Shown: in pieces, positions 10,963 through 19,679 of the stretch
Numbering within the stretch: the stretch's first letter is position 1
How the letters are laid out: every line of letters begins with the position of its first letter
Assembly: GCA_903875575.1 (NCBI GenBank)
Contig: CAIQWJ010000089.1
Coordinates: 1-58,487, forward strand
Origin: an uncultured Acidobacteriia bacterium
Lineage (GTDB): Bacteria > Acidobacteriota > Terriglobia > Bryobacterales > Bryobacteraceae
Length of the DNA stretch: 58,487 nucleotides
Reading direction: 5' to 3'
The notes under the pieces: generated by a model
What the model saw: the letters and a program-made list of their open reading frames with translations, nothing else
Databases searched by the model: none
Told to the model about the DNA's origin: nothing
Program-made: the position numbers and the translations under genes

Positions 10963-12566
10963 CGCGCCTGGTTAGCCTCCCGTCCTGCCAGGCCAGACCT
11001 GGCGCGGATACGGTCCGCCTTGTCCAGTAAGGTGAGGACGGGCTCAAGACAGGTGACATCCCTGATTACGAGATTGCTGAACTGGAACAGCATCGCCAGT
11101 TGCTTGCCGGACGCACTGGCAGGAACGCTGGAGTAGACGTGCGCCAGGCGGTCTCGGTTGGGCCCCCGGTAATTTTTCAGAAACGAATTCCGGAGCTGCA
11201 ATCCGATGCCTTCCTTCAGAAGGAACTGTTCCTCCTTCAGTTTTGCCACGCGGGCCAGCGCCTCTGCCACCTTGTTTCGGGTCAGCATGCCATCGAAAAT
11301 CGGAATCTCCATCCCCATGCCTATACTCCAGCCTTCCTTGTTTGGAGCCGTGGCCATGCCCGCGTTGTAACTGTTCCACCAGCGATGCAGTTCGCCTGTC
11401 AGCGCCAGTTTCGGATAGTATTCGGCGCGCGCCGTGGTGACGGCACCGTTGTACGCCCGGAGACCGGCTTCCAGCTTCGACCAATCGGGGTTGAATTGAT
11501 AGGCCGTACTCACCAATTCATCCAGATTGCCCGCATAGGGGCGATAAGGAATCTCCTCGTCGGCCGGCCGGACCGTCGAAGTCCAGGGTTGTCCCATGGT
11601 GTAGGCGAGCGCAGCTTCCGACATCGCCCGGTTTTTCTCCAGTTCCGCGACCGTGGAGCGAATCGTCTCCACCATTTCCAGGTTGTCCAGGTAATCGGCC
11701 TTGCTGACTTTGCCGGCTCCGTTTTTATACATGGATTCCGTCAGCTCCAGAGTGACTTCCATGCGCGCAAGCGTATCGACTCCCACCTGGTGCAATTCGC
11801 GCGCCAGCAGGGCACCGTAATACATCCTCACCACACTGTCGGTGATTTCCAGATCCGTGCGCCGCACTTCGGCCTGCGCTGCCTGCACGCCACCGAGCGC
11901 CTGCTCGCGATAACCCTTCCGCATGCCGCCATCAAACAGCAACCAATTCATATTGGAAGACACGTTGAAGTTTTGAGGATCCGCCAGTTTCACGTTCTGC
12001 TGCGGAATGGCGAATAACTGAGGGTTTGTGCTGACAGTCTGTCCCGGGAAACTAACCGGCATCTGGAGATTTGCGGGCGGAAATCCGGGCCCAAAGGCGT
12101 TGGCCGGGATGGTGACAGATGCAGTGCCTCCCGGCACATCGACCGTCTGCGAGGGGATATACATCATGCCGGACGGGAAGATGAAGGTCGACGGCTGATC
12201 GAGCCGCATCCAGCCGCCCTTCGCCGTCAACTGGGGCCAGTAGGCCGCCAGCGCCTGCCGATGCTGGGCCTCCGCGATGGTCACGGCCAATCTGGAGGCG
12301 GGCCTGCGGTGGTTGTTTTCCATCGCAATCTCCAGGCATTTGGCGAACGTCAGGATCTGTGGCGCTGTGACCGACGTGGTTGTGAGGGAAGGTACGGACG
12401 GATTGGCCACGCCGATGGCCGCAGAGGCCGCCGCATTCGCAGCCTCCGGCGTAGCCGCCGTCGCGGCGCTTCCCGCGAGCAGGGAAAACAGGGTCACGGC
12501 TCCCATTGCGGTCGAAAAAAGGCGATTTGCAGCAAAGCTCATGGGATCTCTCATTTCTGTAGGCAC
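10959..12566 (-). CDS. TolC-family outer membrane efflux protein
   Basis: 535 residues including a signal peptide; ATG at 12566, 12554 and 12542 are all possible starts, the last giving MSFAANRLFSTAMGAVTLF. Two repeated outer-membrane-efflux halves are visible, with long amphipathic helices (for example LEITDSVVRMYYGALLARE and LDNLEMVETIRSTVAELEK) and the family-typical PIFDG segment after GMGMEIP. It should form a trimeric outer membrane channel. No adaptor or inner membrane pump gene is next to it; it leads a sensory operon instead. The stop overlaps the start of the PhnD-like gene (ATGA). The channel may use a pump encoded elsewhere or have a signalling-linked export job (inference). Confidence 0.88.
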   Translation of the reverse strand: MPTEMRDPMSFAANRLFSTAMGAVTLFSLLAGSAATAATPEAANAAASAAIGVANPSVPSLTTTSVTAPQILTFAKCLEIAMENNHRRPASRLAVTIAEAQHRQALAAYWPQLTAKGGWMRLDQPSTFIFPSGMMYIPSQTVDVPGGTASVTIPANAFGPGFPPANLQMPVSFPGQTVSTNPQLFAIPQQNVKLADPQNFNVSSNMNWLLFDGGMRKGYREQALGGVQAAQAEVRRTDLEITDSVVRMYYGALLARELHQVGVDTLARMEVTLELTESMYKNGAGKVSKADYLDNLEMVETIRSTVAELEKNRAMSEAALAYTMGQPWTSTVRPADEEIPYRPYAGNLDELVSTAYQFNPDWSKLEAGLRAYNGAVTTARAEYYPKLALTGELHRWWNSYNAGMATAPNKEGWSIGMGMEIPIFDGMLTRNKVAEALARVAKLKEEQFLLKEGIGLQLRNSFLKNYRGPNRDRLAHVYSSVPASASGKQLAMLFQFSNLVIRDVTCLEPVLTLLDKADRIRARSGLAGREANQAR

Positions 12567-12648
12567 AAGGGCAGGCGGATTCCGCAGCCTTGTTTAACAG
12601 ACTCATCGGCAATTCCGGCAGGAATTCCAATCCCGGGAGAGGGTGTGG

Positions 12649-13833
12649 CTACTTCTTGCTGAAGAATCGGCGAACGCGATCCCGCAGAGCTTCAGTCCAG
12701 CTTTGCTTTACCACTACGGGTGCGTGCAGCTGAATCGGCTTGTTCTCACCCAACGGGGCGTTGGTTTCCGTGCGCGTCTCGCAGGGCTGAATCCCGGCAG
12801 GGCGCACACTATTCCCTATTAGTGTGTACAGCTTCCGTACGCGCGCACCCGTCTTGTCTTCCACGCACACGGAGAACTCACCCTCTTTTGCGATGACAGG
12901 GAGATAGCCACGCTCGCGACGCTGGATGTATGCCGTTTCATATCGATGCCTGCCGCTACTCCACGTAAACACACGATAGCTGTCGAAATCGTGGTCCTGC
13001 CCCAGCGTTTCGGCGGTGGTCCAGAGCCAAATATCTTTCTTCTGACCATGATCGTCCACGCTGCCGATGGAGAAGTAAGAGGTGATGCGATGGCCTTCGG
13101 CGTATTGGGCGACCTCGTCGGGAATAGACATGTAGACGCGGCTGGTGAGAACCCAGCCGCTCTGGCCGCCGGAGGTGCGGATCAGCGTCCAATCATCCTG
13201 GGCCTCCGGGGTGGTTGGGGCTTCTGGGTCCGCTGCCTTTACGGGCGGTGGAGGGGGTGCCGGCCGCGGCGGTGGTGCGGAACTCTCTTTGCCCTTCTTT
13301 TTGCCCTTCTTCGTAACGACGGGGGGCTTGGGCACTGGCCGGATCAACTGGCGCTTCGGCAACTTCGCTGCCCTGGGAATCACGCGGTGGGCGATGACGT
13401 CGAAGACTTCTTTTTCTTTCACCTGCACGAAGCTGGGAGAGTTCCGGTTCGGCTCGGCGTGGACGTTCAGCACGTCATAGGTAGTCGCCTTGCCTTGCGA
13501 GGGGAGCCCGGCGGTTTCTTCGGCCAGCTTCCGCAGGCGGTTCATTTCGGCGGAATCGAGCAGTTGCCGGTCTTCGGTCCAGCCTTCAATGCCGGAATCG
13601 GTACGCACCTTGTACCAAAGGCGGCGCTGGCCGATGATTTCCACGTGGTCGCCATGGTGGCCCTGAGCGACGGCGGCGGACTTGGTGTCGATGTCTTTGC
13701 GGATGGGGAGCGTTGCGGGGCCGACGAAGGCGTCGCCGATGGCGGGTGCGCGCTCGGGGCCGCTGGCGCAGCCGGTCAGGAATAGGGCGGCCAGGATGAG
13801 GAGTACGTTGGCTCGTTGTGCACTGTCCGTCAC
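12649..13833 (-). CDS. SH3-domain lipoprotein
   Basis: 394 residues starting with GTG that overlaps the trpD stop (GTGA). A lipobox (LFLTGC, Cys22) after a short hydrophobic stretch predicts a lipoprotein. Two bacterial SH3-like modules are recognisable: about 45-95 (LWYKVRTDSGIEGWTEDRQL) and about 115-235, the second split by a Pro/Lys-rich linker (KKGKKKGKE, then a Pro-Ala run) and ending WTLIRTSGGQSGWVLTSRVY. The C-terminal region (about 240-360) has no family I recognise. SH3b domains usually bind peptidoglycan, so a cell-wall-attached periplasmic role is likely. It lies 82 bases before tolC on the same strand and may be co-transcribed with it. Confidence 0.75.
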   Translation of the reverse strand: MTDSAQRANVLLILAALFLTGCASGPERAPAIGDAFVGPATLPIRKDIDTKSAAVAQGHHGDHVEIIGQRRLWYKVRTDSGIEGWTEDRQLLDSAEMNRLRKLAEETAGLPSQGKATTYDVLNVHAEPNRNSPSFVQVKEKEVFDVIAHRVIPRAAKLPKRQLIRPVPKPPVVTKKGKKKGKESSAPPPRPAPPPPPVKAADPEAPTTPEAQDDWTLIRTSGGQSGWVLTSRVYMSIPDEVAQYAEGHRITSYFSIGSVDDHGQKKDIWLWTTAETLGQDHDFDSYRVFTWSSGRHRYETAYIQRRERGYLPVIAKEGEFSVCVEDKTGARVRKLYTLIGNSVRPAGIQPCETRTETNAPLGENKPIQLHAPVVVKQSWTEALRDRVRRFFSKK

Positions 13834-14843
13834 GCCATCGCCTCGCGCAGGGCGGCGAGTTTCGCGTTGGCTGCACCGGAATCGATGGATTCGGCGGCCA
13901 GATCAACGCCGGATTTCCAGTCGTTTGCCTTACCTGCGGCCACCAGTGCCAGAGCGGAGTTCATCAGTACGATATCGCGCGGCGCGCCGCGCTCGCCGGC
14001 CAGAATCGCCTCGATCATCGCACGATTGCGGGCGGCGTCACCACCCAGGAGTTTTTCAAAGGGGTGCCGTGGGAGGCCAAAGTCTTCCGGGGCGAGGGTT
14101 AGTCGGCTCAAGGTGCCGGAGCGGACGTCGAAGACCAGTGCGGGGCCGGTCACAGTGAGTTCGCCAAGGCCGTCCGACCCGTGAACCACGTAGCCGCGTT
14201 CCAGGCCCAGACGTGCCAGCGCGCCGGCGATCTTTTCCGCAGCTTCATCCGACCATGTGCCCGTGACCTGGACTTCGGCGCGGGCCGGGTTCGAGAGGGG
14301 GCCCAGATAGTTGAACGCCGTGCGCATTTTCAACTCCAGGCGGACGGGCTGGACGTGTTTCATGGCGGTGTGGAAGGCCGGGGCGAAGAGAAAGCCGATC
14401 CCGGCTGTGCGGATGGATGCTGCCACCTGCTCGGGCGAGGCGCTGGTGCGGACGCCGAGAGCCTCGAGAACGTCGGCACTGCCGCACTGGCTGGAGATGG
14501 AGCGATTGCCGTGTTTGGCAACGTGAACGCCCGCACCGGCCACGACGATCGCAGTGGCGGTGGAGATGTTAAAGGTGCCTTTGCCGCCGCCGCCGGTGCC
14601 GCAGGTGTCTAAAAGAGGCCGCACGGCGGGGTCAATGGGCAGTGGGGTGGAGGCGGCGCGCATGGCGCGGGCAAAGCCGGTGAGTTCGTCGGCCGTTTCG
14701 CCTTTCATGCGGAGGGCGGTGAGAAAGGCGGCTGTGAGGACGGGCGTGGATTCGCCGGCGAGCAGGGCGCGCATGGCATTTTCGGCTTCAGCTTCGGTGA
14801 GCGAGCGGCCAGCGGCCACGGCATGGAGTAAATCGGGAGTCAC
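13830..14843 (-). CDS. trpD: Anthranilate phosphoribosyltransferase
   Basis: 337 residues, normal for TrpD. The enzyme transfers phosphoribose from PRPP to anthranilate in tryptophan synthesis. Visible motifs are the PRPP-binding DTCGTGGGGKGTFNIST, KHGNRSISSQCGSADVLE, the FLFAPAFH segment and RTAFNYLGPLSNPA. No other trp gene is in the window, so it stands outside any local trp operon. Its stop overlaps the start of an SH3 lipoprotein gene, an unusual partner; this could be chance packing or shared transcription. Confidence 0.95.
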   Translation of the reverse strand: MTPDLLHAVAAGRSLTEAEAENAMRALLAGESTPVLTAAFLTALRMKGETADELTGFARAMRAASTPLPIDPAVRPLLDTCGTGGGGKGTFNISTATAIVVAGAGVHVAKHGNRSISSQCGSADVLEALGVRTSASPEQVAASIRTAGIGFLFAPAFHTAMKHVQPVRLELKMRTAFNYLGPLSNPARAEVQVTGTWSDEAAEKIAGALARLGLERGYVVHGSDGLGELTVTGPALVFDVRSGTLSRLTLAPEDFGLPRHPFEKLLGGDAARNRAMIEAILAGERGAPRDIVLMNSALALVAAGKANDWKSGVDLAAESIDSGAANAKLAALREAMA

Positions 14844-14954
14844 GGGTGTCTGCTTCTATCTTCGCAACCGGGAGTTGGTTGCGAGATGGGGGCAGCTTGT
14901 CGGGTGCCGGGTCGCGGGTTCGAGCGCGGAAGCGGTGTTGGCACCAGACCCTAA

Positions 14955-15269
14955 TCACTGAAGTTCTTCAAATTGTGTGATTCGCACTTCCCTGTCGCTG
15001 AACACCGCACGGATTTCCAGCGTCCCGCCCAGCGCTTCAACGTACCCGGTGAGAGTGCTTAGATAGAGATCCGTCCGATGCTCAATCTTCGATACTTCGC
15101 CCTGATTCACTCCCAGGCTTTCCGCAAGGCTGGCCTGCGTCATCTGCCGAGCCCGGCGCAGTTCGTCCAGTGGCATCGCAGCTATTGTCTCGCGGACACG
15201 TTGATCGACCTTGTGCCTGCGGTCGGCTGGCATGGCGTCGAGTAATTCACGAAAGTTTCGGGTAGGCAT
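14955..15269 (-). CDS. XRE-family helix-turn-helix antitoxin (HigA-like)
   Basis: 104 residues. A helix-turn-helix of the XRE class lies at about 40-80 (RQMTQASLAESLGVNQGEVSKIE), and the C-terminal EALGGTLEIRAVF is typical of antitoxins paired with HigB/Gp49-like toxins. The gene follows the broken toxin gene on the same strand by about 75 bases, the toxin-first order of hig modules. In such systems it would neutralise the toxin and repress its own promoter. With the toxin frame disrupted it may now act only as a stand-alone regulator. Confidence 0.8.
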   Translation of the reverse strand: MPTRNFRELLDAMPADRRHKVDQRVRETIAAMPLDELRRARQMTQASLAESLGVNQGEVSKIEHRTDLYLSTLTGYVEALGGTLEIRAVFSDREVRITQFEELQ

Positions 15270-15344
15270 GATGGATGGATTATTTCCTTTCTGGTATTAC
15301 CGGGCATAGCATCAAAACAGATCACTTGCAGTTTCGGGCAGGCG

Positions 15345-15676
15345 TTACAGTTTGCCCTCTTTCCTGAGTTCAGCCAGATGTTCGTCGTAGATACGGTCCG
15401 CGAGTACGACAAATGTTTCATACCACCGGTCAGCCCCAGTCTTGTCCCCGCCAACCAGCAAGATAGCGACGCGTAGCGGGTCGAATGCGTAAAGGGTTCT
15501 CAGGTGCCGCCCCGAACTTTGGGTTCGCAGTTCCCGCACGAACTGTGCGGAAATCCGAGGGCCGGACCGAGTTCCGTGAGAAGACCAACAGAGTAGGCAA
15601 CATCGTCCTGCTGATTTTCGGTCAAAGAGCCCCACCATCGGTTGAACTCGTCAGTGAACTCTATTTCCCATGTCAC
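15345..15676 (-). pseudogene. HigB/Gp49-like toxin, frame-disrupted
   Basis: Starting at GTG 15676 the frame reads VTWEIEFTDEFNRWWGSL and continues to GFPHSS, the normal start of a HigB/RelE-type mRNA interferase. It then runs into a stop. The conserved C-terminal half, VRELRTQSSGRHLRTLYAFD through GGDKTG and LADRIYDEHL, continues in another frame from about 15545 to the stop at 15345. Compared with relatives, the short linker usually reading like SRHSHM between the two blocks is missing, so a small out-of-frame deletion is the simplest explanation. Programmed frameshifting or a sequencing error cannot be excluded. Its HigA-like partner is intact. Confidence 0.75.
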
Positions 15677-15708
15677 TTACCTGAGTATGCACTTTAAAGA
15701 ATATTCTG

Positions 15709-16365
15709 TCAACAGCATGGTTCCCGGTGCAGCATCCGGTGGCAGTTGGAGCAGACTATTGCCAAATCCTGAAGACGAGTCTCGACTTCGCTCTTGACAT
15801 CAGGCAGTGGGCTCAAATGGTGGACTTCGCAAAACATTCGATCCGCGAGGACCGCAAACCCTCGCGAAATCGAATCCGCAGACCTCGCATGGCCGAGAAG
15901 TCGCTGTCAACGTCCGGAAAGAGGTCGGCCTGGGGGTTGTGCCTCCAGGTCCGACCAGATTCCTGCGCAATCCGGGTTCTTCACGCACAAAAATTGGTAC
16001 AGCGCCTGAGCCTGCTCGTGCTTTAGCTGCAGAACCGTGGTGGCGGGACCGACCTTCAGAAATGAAGCATCGTCGACCACCGGGACTTGCCTCAGCTCTG
16101 TGATGGTTGGCATCACAGCAAAGCGCCGAGTCAGGTAGCGGACTTCGAAGAGTGTCTCACCATATTCGTTCAGGCCCGTATCCGGCGAGACGAGTTCGGC
16201 AAGACCAACCATTCGCCTGGCACCCGATTCCCAACAGAAAATGCGATCGCCCGACTTCAGGGCCTTGTGCGGTTTCGCTGTGTGCCAATGCGAACTTTCT
16301 CCAGGTACCAGCATTGTTTCCCGGTCGTTCTGTTTTGAATGGCCCTTAATAACCCAGTAGTTCAA
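15709..16365 (-). pseudogene. EVE-domain/HNH endonuclease fusion, C-terminal half frameshifted
   Basis: From TTG 16365 an uninterrupted frame encodes an EVE (PUA-like) domain: MNYWVIKGHSKQND, LVPGESSHWHTAKPHKALKS, DRIFCWESGARRMVGLAEL. It stops at 15907. The HNH nuclease half follows in pieces: RPCEVCGFDFARVCGPRG in a second frame (about 15850-15905), then CEVHHLSPLPDV and LAIVCSNCHRMLHREPCC back in the first frame, ending at 15709. A single extra T in the TTTT run near 15836 would explain the second shift. EVE domains recognise modified bases, and EVE-HNH proteins are thought to restrict modified DNA. The EVE part could still be made as a 152-residue protein, but the nuclease is not. Confidence 0.75.
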
Positions 16366-16442
16366 GGGATTTTTAATAGTCGGCTATAATGCGCAGGCTC
16401 AATCTCAATTTCCCGGTACGGGGAAGACTTTGAGGGCTGCAA

Positions 16443-16601
16443 TCAGGTCGGCACCTGTGCGGTCTTCACACCTTTGTCCCTCAGACGGCGGTGTAGCTTC
16501 AACGCCTGCATGATCACCTCTTCAACGGTTTGAAAGCTGCCAGCTTTCATCCGGGCCATAAGCAGTGCTTCGAGTTCCGGCTGGTGGATTTCTATCGTCA
16601 T
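16443..16601 (-). CDS. ParD-like antitoxin, short and orphan
   Basis: 52 residues from ATG 16601: [20 protein letters not shown] then [13 protein letters not shown], which matches the N-terminal ribbon-helix-helix-like region of ParD-type antitoxins. The C-terminal toxin-binding tail of relatives is replaced by a short basic end ([18 protein letters not shown]). No VapC or ParE toxin follows in the 77 bases before the next gene. It is probably a remnant or solitary antitoxin. A longer open frame reaches 16742, but its N-terminal part has no family character. Confidence 0.6.
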   Translation of the reverse strand: MTIEIHQPELEALLMARMKAGSFQTVEEVIMQALKLHRRLRDKGVKTAQVPT

Positions 16602-16811
16602 TGCGGTAACTCGCTCTCTCACTTGATTTTGGCACCGTTGGTAGCCGGGGAATCGCACGTGGCCGACCGCGAACCGGAGGCAGGGGCGGCTTGCTCTCCA
16701 CGCGTCCGGGCGGGACCCAAAAAGGCACGAATCAACCCCCATGATAAAGTTGGAGATTCAGGGACCAGGCCGCGTTTTGCGCGATTCCGCCACGTTCCGG
16801 CACAGCTCCAG
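16602..16811. promoter_or_regulatory. Divergent intergenic region between the ParD-like gene and sucC
   Basis: 210 bases that must hold the sucCDndk promoter because the flanking genes diverge. I see no convincing -35/-10 pair or strong Shine-Dalgarno before the sucC ATG, so this is assigned from gene arrangement alone. Confidence 0.3.
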
Positions 16812-17978
16812 ATGAAAATTCACGAGTATCAGGCCAAGGCAATTCTGGCCAAATACAAAGTCCCCGTACCTCGCGGGGAGGTGGCGTTCAGCGTCGCCGA
16901 AGCCGGGGCGGTTGCGAAGAAACTCGGCGGCAGCGTCGTAGTGAAAGCGCAAATTCACGCGGGCGGCCGCGGGAAAGGCGGCGGCGTCAAAGTTGCGAAG
17001 GACGAAGCCGACGCCATCGCGATTGCCGAAAAGATCCTCGGCATGACGCTCATTACGCACCAGACCGGGCCTGAAGGCCGTCTGGTGCAGCGCCTGCTGA
17101 TTGAAGAAACCCTGCCGATCGACAAGGAACTCTACCTCGGCATCGTGCTGGATCGCGCGACAGGCAAGCTGGTTTTCATGGCGTCCGCGGCGGGTGGCAT
17201 GGAAATCGAAGAAGTGGCGCACAGTAATCCGGAAGCGATTCTTAAAGAGGTGATCGACCCCGGCATTGGCCTGCAGCCTTATCAGGCGCGCAAGTTGGCG
17301 TTCGGTATCGGCATTCCGGCGGTAGCGGTGAACGGCGCGGCTGCGGCCATGATGGCGCTTTCGAAAGCCTGTCTGGAACTGGACGCGACGCTGGCCGAAA
17401 TCAATCCCTTCATCACCACGAAGGACAACAAGGTCTACGCGCTCGACGCGAAGATTAACTTCGACGACAACGCGCTGTTCCGGCACAAAGATATTGCCGA
17501 GCTCCGCGATCTCAACGAAGAAGATCCGCTCGAAGTGGAAGCTTCGAAGTACGGTCTGAACTACATCAAGCTGGAAGGCACCGTGGGCTGCATGGTCAAT
17601 GGCGCTGGCCTGGCGATGGGCACCATGGACATCATCCAGTACGCGGGCGGCAGTGCGGCGAACTTCCTCGACGTAGGCGGCGGCGCGCAACCGGAACAGG
17701 TGAAGAACGCGTTCCGCATTATTCTTTCGGATCCGAGCGTCAAAGCTGTCCTGATCAATATCTTCGGCGGTATTCTGCGCTGCGACACGCTGGCGACCGG
17801 TGTGGTGGCGGCGGCGCGCGACCTGGGAATTCAGGTCCCGATCGTCATCAGGATGGAAGGCACCAACGTGAAACAGGGCATTCAGATTCTTCTCGATTCC
17901 GGCTTTAACTTCACCATTGCGGACGGTATCAAGGATGCCGCCGAAAAAGTAGTGGCGTTGGCGGGAGGTGCCCGATGA
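16812..17978 (+). CDS. sucC: Succinate-CoA ligase, ADP-forming, beta subunit
   Basis: 388 residues from ATG 16812, identical in length to the well-known enterobacterial subunit. It makes ATP or GTP while converting succinyl-CoA to succinate in the TCA cycle, with SucD. Visible: [20 protein letters not shown], the ATP-grasp segment [25 protein letters not shown], and the C-terminal ligase domain [10 protein letters not shown] with GTNVKQG. An open frame extends upstream to 16530 but is unconserved. Its stop overlaps the sucD ATG (ATGA), so the subunits are translationally coupled. Confidence 0.97.
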   Translation: MKIHEYQAKAILAKYKVPVPRGEVAFSVAEAGAVAKKLGGSVVVKAQIHAGGRGKGGGVKVAKDEADAIAIAEKILGMTLITHQTGPEGRLVQRLLIEETLPIDKELYLGIVLDRATGKLVFMASAAGGMEIEEVAHSNPEAILKEVIDPGIGLQPYQARKLAFGIGIPAVAVNGAAAAMMALSKACLELDATLAEINPFITTKDNKVYALDAKINFDDNALFRHKDIAELRDLNEEDPLEVEASKYGLNYIKLEGTVGCMVNGAGLAMGTMDIIQYAGGSAANFLDVGGGAQPEQVKNAFRIILSDPSVKAVLINIFGGILRCDTLATGVVAAARDLGIQVPIVIRMEGTNVKQGIQILLDSGFNFTIADGIKDAAEKVVALAGGAR

Positions 17979-18844
17979 GCGTTCTGGTCAACAAAGAAAC
18001 CCGCCTGCTGGTGCAGGGCTTTACGGGTAAAGAAGGCACGTTCCATGCCGAGCAGGCGATTGCTTACGGCACCAATGTTGTCGGCGGCGTAACGCCGGGC
18101 AAGGGTGGACAGAAGCATCTGGACCGTCCCGTGTTCAACACGGTGAGCGAAGCGGTGAAGGCCACAGGCGCCAATGCGACTGTGATTTTTGTGCCGCCAC
18201 CTTTTGCGGCGGATGGAATTATGGAAGCGGCGGACGCCGACATCCCGCTGATTGTCTGCATCACGGAAGGCATCCCGGTGATCGACATGGTGAAGACGTG
18301 GGCGTTCCTCAAGGGGAAGAGCTCACGGCTGATTGGGCCGAATTGCCCGGGCGTGATTTCCCCAGGCAAGTGCAAAATCGGCATCATGCCTGGCCACATT
18401 CATCTGGAAGGTAATGTGGGCGTGGTTTCGCGCTCCGGCACACTCACCTATGAAGCGGTCGGGCAGTTGACGAAACTGGGGATCGGCCAATCGACCTGCA
18501 TCGGCATCGGCGGCGACCCGATTATCGGGACGACGTTCCTCGACGCGATTCAGTTGTTTGACGCGGATCCGGATACCCACGCGATCGTGATGATCGGCGA
18601 AATCGGCGGCAACGCGGAAGAGACAGCTGCGGCTTACATCGCGAAGCACGTGAAGAAGCCAGTGGTTGGGTTTATTGCCGGTCAGACGGCGCCTCCTGGT
18701 CGTCGTATGGGCCATGCGGGCGCCATCATTTCGGGCGGTTCCGGCGCGGCGGTGGACAAGATCAAGGCCATGGAAGCGGCGGGGATCACGGTTTGCTCCT
18801 CCCCCGCGCAGATTGGCGAAAACATTCAGAAGCGGCTGAAATAG
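17975..18844 (+). CDS. sucD: Succinate-CoA ligase, alpha subunit
   Basis: 289 residues. It carries the CoA-binding Rossmann domain ([20 protein letters not shown]), [20 protein letters not shown], and [14 protein letters not shown] with the phospho-accepting His247. It pairs with SucC in the cytosol for substrate-level phosphorylation. The start lies inside the sucC stop. The ndk gene follows 28 bases later, making a sucC-sucD-ndk unit that links succinyl-CoA ligase to nucleotide interconversion. Confidence 0.97.
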   Translation: MSVLVNKETRLLVQGFTGKEGTFHAEQAIAYGTNVVGGVTPGKGGQKHLDRPVFNTVSEAVKATGANATVIFVPPPFAADGIMEAADADIPLIVCITEGIPVIDMVKTWAFLKGKSSRLIGPNCPGVISPGKCKIGIMPGHIHLEGNVGVVSRSGTLTYEAVGQLTKLGIGQSTCIGIGGDPIIGTTFLDAIQLFDADPDTHAIVMIGEIGGNAEETAAAYIAKHVKKPVVGFIAGQTAPPGRRMGHAGAIISGGSGAAVDKIKAMEAAGITVCSSPAQIGENIQKRLK

Positions 18845-18872
18845 TCGCGGTAAAGAGACCTCTATAAACGAT

Positions 18873-19292
18873 ATGCAGACGACATTTTCTATCATCAAGC
18901 CCGACGCAGTGAAACTGGGCAACGCGGGTAAGATTCTCGCGATTCTGGAAGGCGCGGGATTCCGTATCAAAGCATTGCGGATGCTGAAGCTCAGCCAGTC
19001 GCAGGCGGAAGGCTTCTATGGCGTTCACCGCGAACGGCCGTTTTTCGGGAGCCTTGTGAAGTTTATGACCGAAGGTTCGGTTATCGTGATGGCACTGGAG
19101 CGTGAAGACGCGGTGCTGAAGCTGCGCGAAGTGATGGGCGCGACCAATCCGGCCAACGCGGCGGACGGTACCATTCGCAAGCTGTTCGCGGAGAGCATTG
19201 AGCGGAATTCGATTCACGGTTCCGATGCTCCGGAGACGGCGGCGGAAGAATTGAAGTACTTCTTCACGACGCAGGAACTGAACCAGATTTAA
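18873..19292 (+). CDS. ndk: Nucleoside diphosphate kinase
   Basis: 139 residues, standard length. It transfers the gamma phosphate between nucleoside triphosphates and diphosphates through a phosphohistidine. The start [13 protein letters not shown], the GVHRERPFF segment, and [13 protein letters not shown] with active His115 are all present. It sits directly after sucCD and before a perfect 10-bp hairpin, so it likely ends that transcription unit. Confidence 0.97.
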   Translation: MQTTFSIIKPDAVKLGNAGKILAILEGAGFRIKALRMLKLSQSQAEGFYGVHRERPFFGSLVKFMTEGSVIVMALEREDAVLKLREVMGATNPANAADGTIRKLFAESIERNSIHGSDAPETAAEELKYFFTTQELNQI

Positions 19293-19317
19293 GGTTGTCA
19301 GGAAACTCGGGTAGGGG

Positions 19318-19347
19318 AAACGGCGCGGCTATGCAGTCGCGCCGTTT
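19318..19347 (+). terminator. Hairpin after ndk, probable terminator
   Basis: A perfect 10-bp inverted repeat, AAACGGCGCG at 19318-19327 and CGCGCCGTTT at 19338-19347, with a 10-base loop, 25 bases after the ndk stop. The tract after it is only mildly T-rich, so termination may be intrinsic but weak. Confidence 0.6.
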
Positions 19348-19679
19348 CTGTTGGTGTGCAATTGCCACGCCGAACAACCGGATCCGCGTGTTGCCTGTCA
19401 GCATCCGGAACCGGACCCGCACCGGCGGATTGCGGCTCGAACTGGTTTTCGGGAGGCTGCGCTTACTATGAAACGGTAATGCCGATGGAACAGTTGCGGC
19501 TTCCTTACCGCGATCCGGCAGTCAGATTTCAGGCCGCCACGGTGCCCGACACGTGCTGACTCTGGTGACTGCGGGCAAGAATCTGATTCGGGGGTGCGGC
19601 TGCACTCTTCTGGCAAACCGGTGAGGCAGTGTGCACCAGGCGGCGGTCTTTCCGTATAGTAGTAAGAACCCCCGCTCCC
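19348..19679. other. Intergenic region before the receptor-like kinase
   Basis: 332 bases with no credible gene: short open frames here have no family features. A TATAGT hexamer at 19655-19660 could be a -10 element for the kinase gene, but no good -35 is placed at the right distance and no Shine-Dalgarno precedes the ATG. Nothing else was recognised. Confidence 0.35.

Noticed and set aside
16361-16390. Plus-strand promoter with a perfect TATAAT at 16385-16390
   Set aside because: No plus-strand gene follows until 16812 and the -35 match (TTCAAG, 18-base spacing) is poor.
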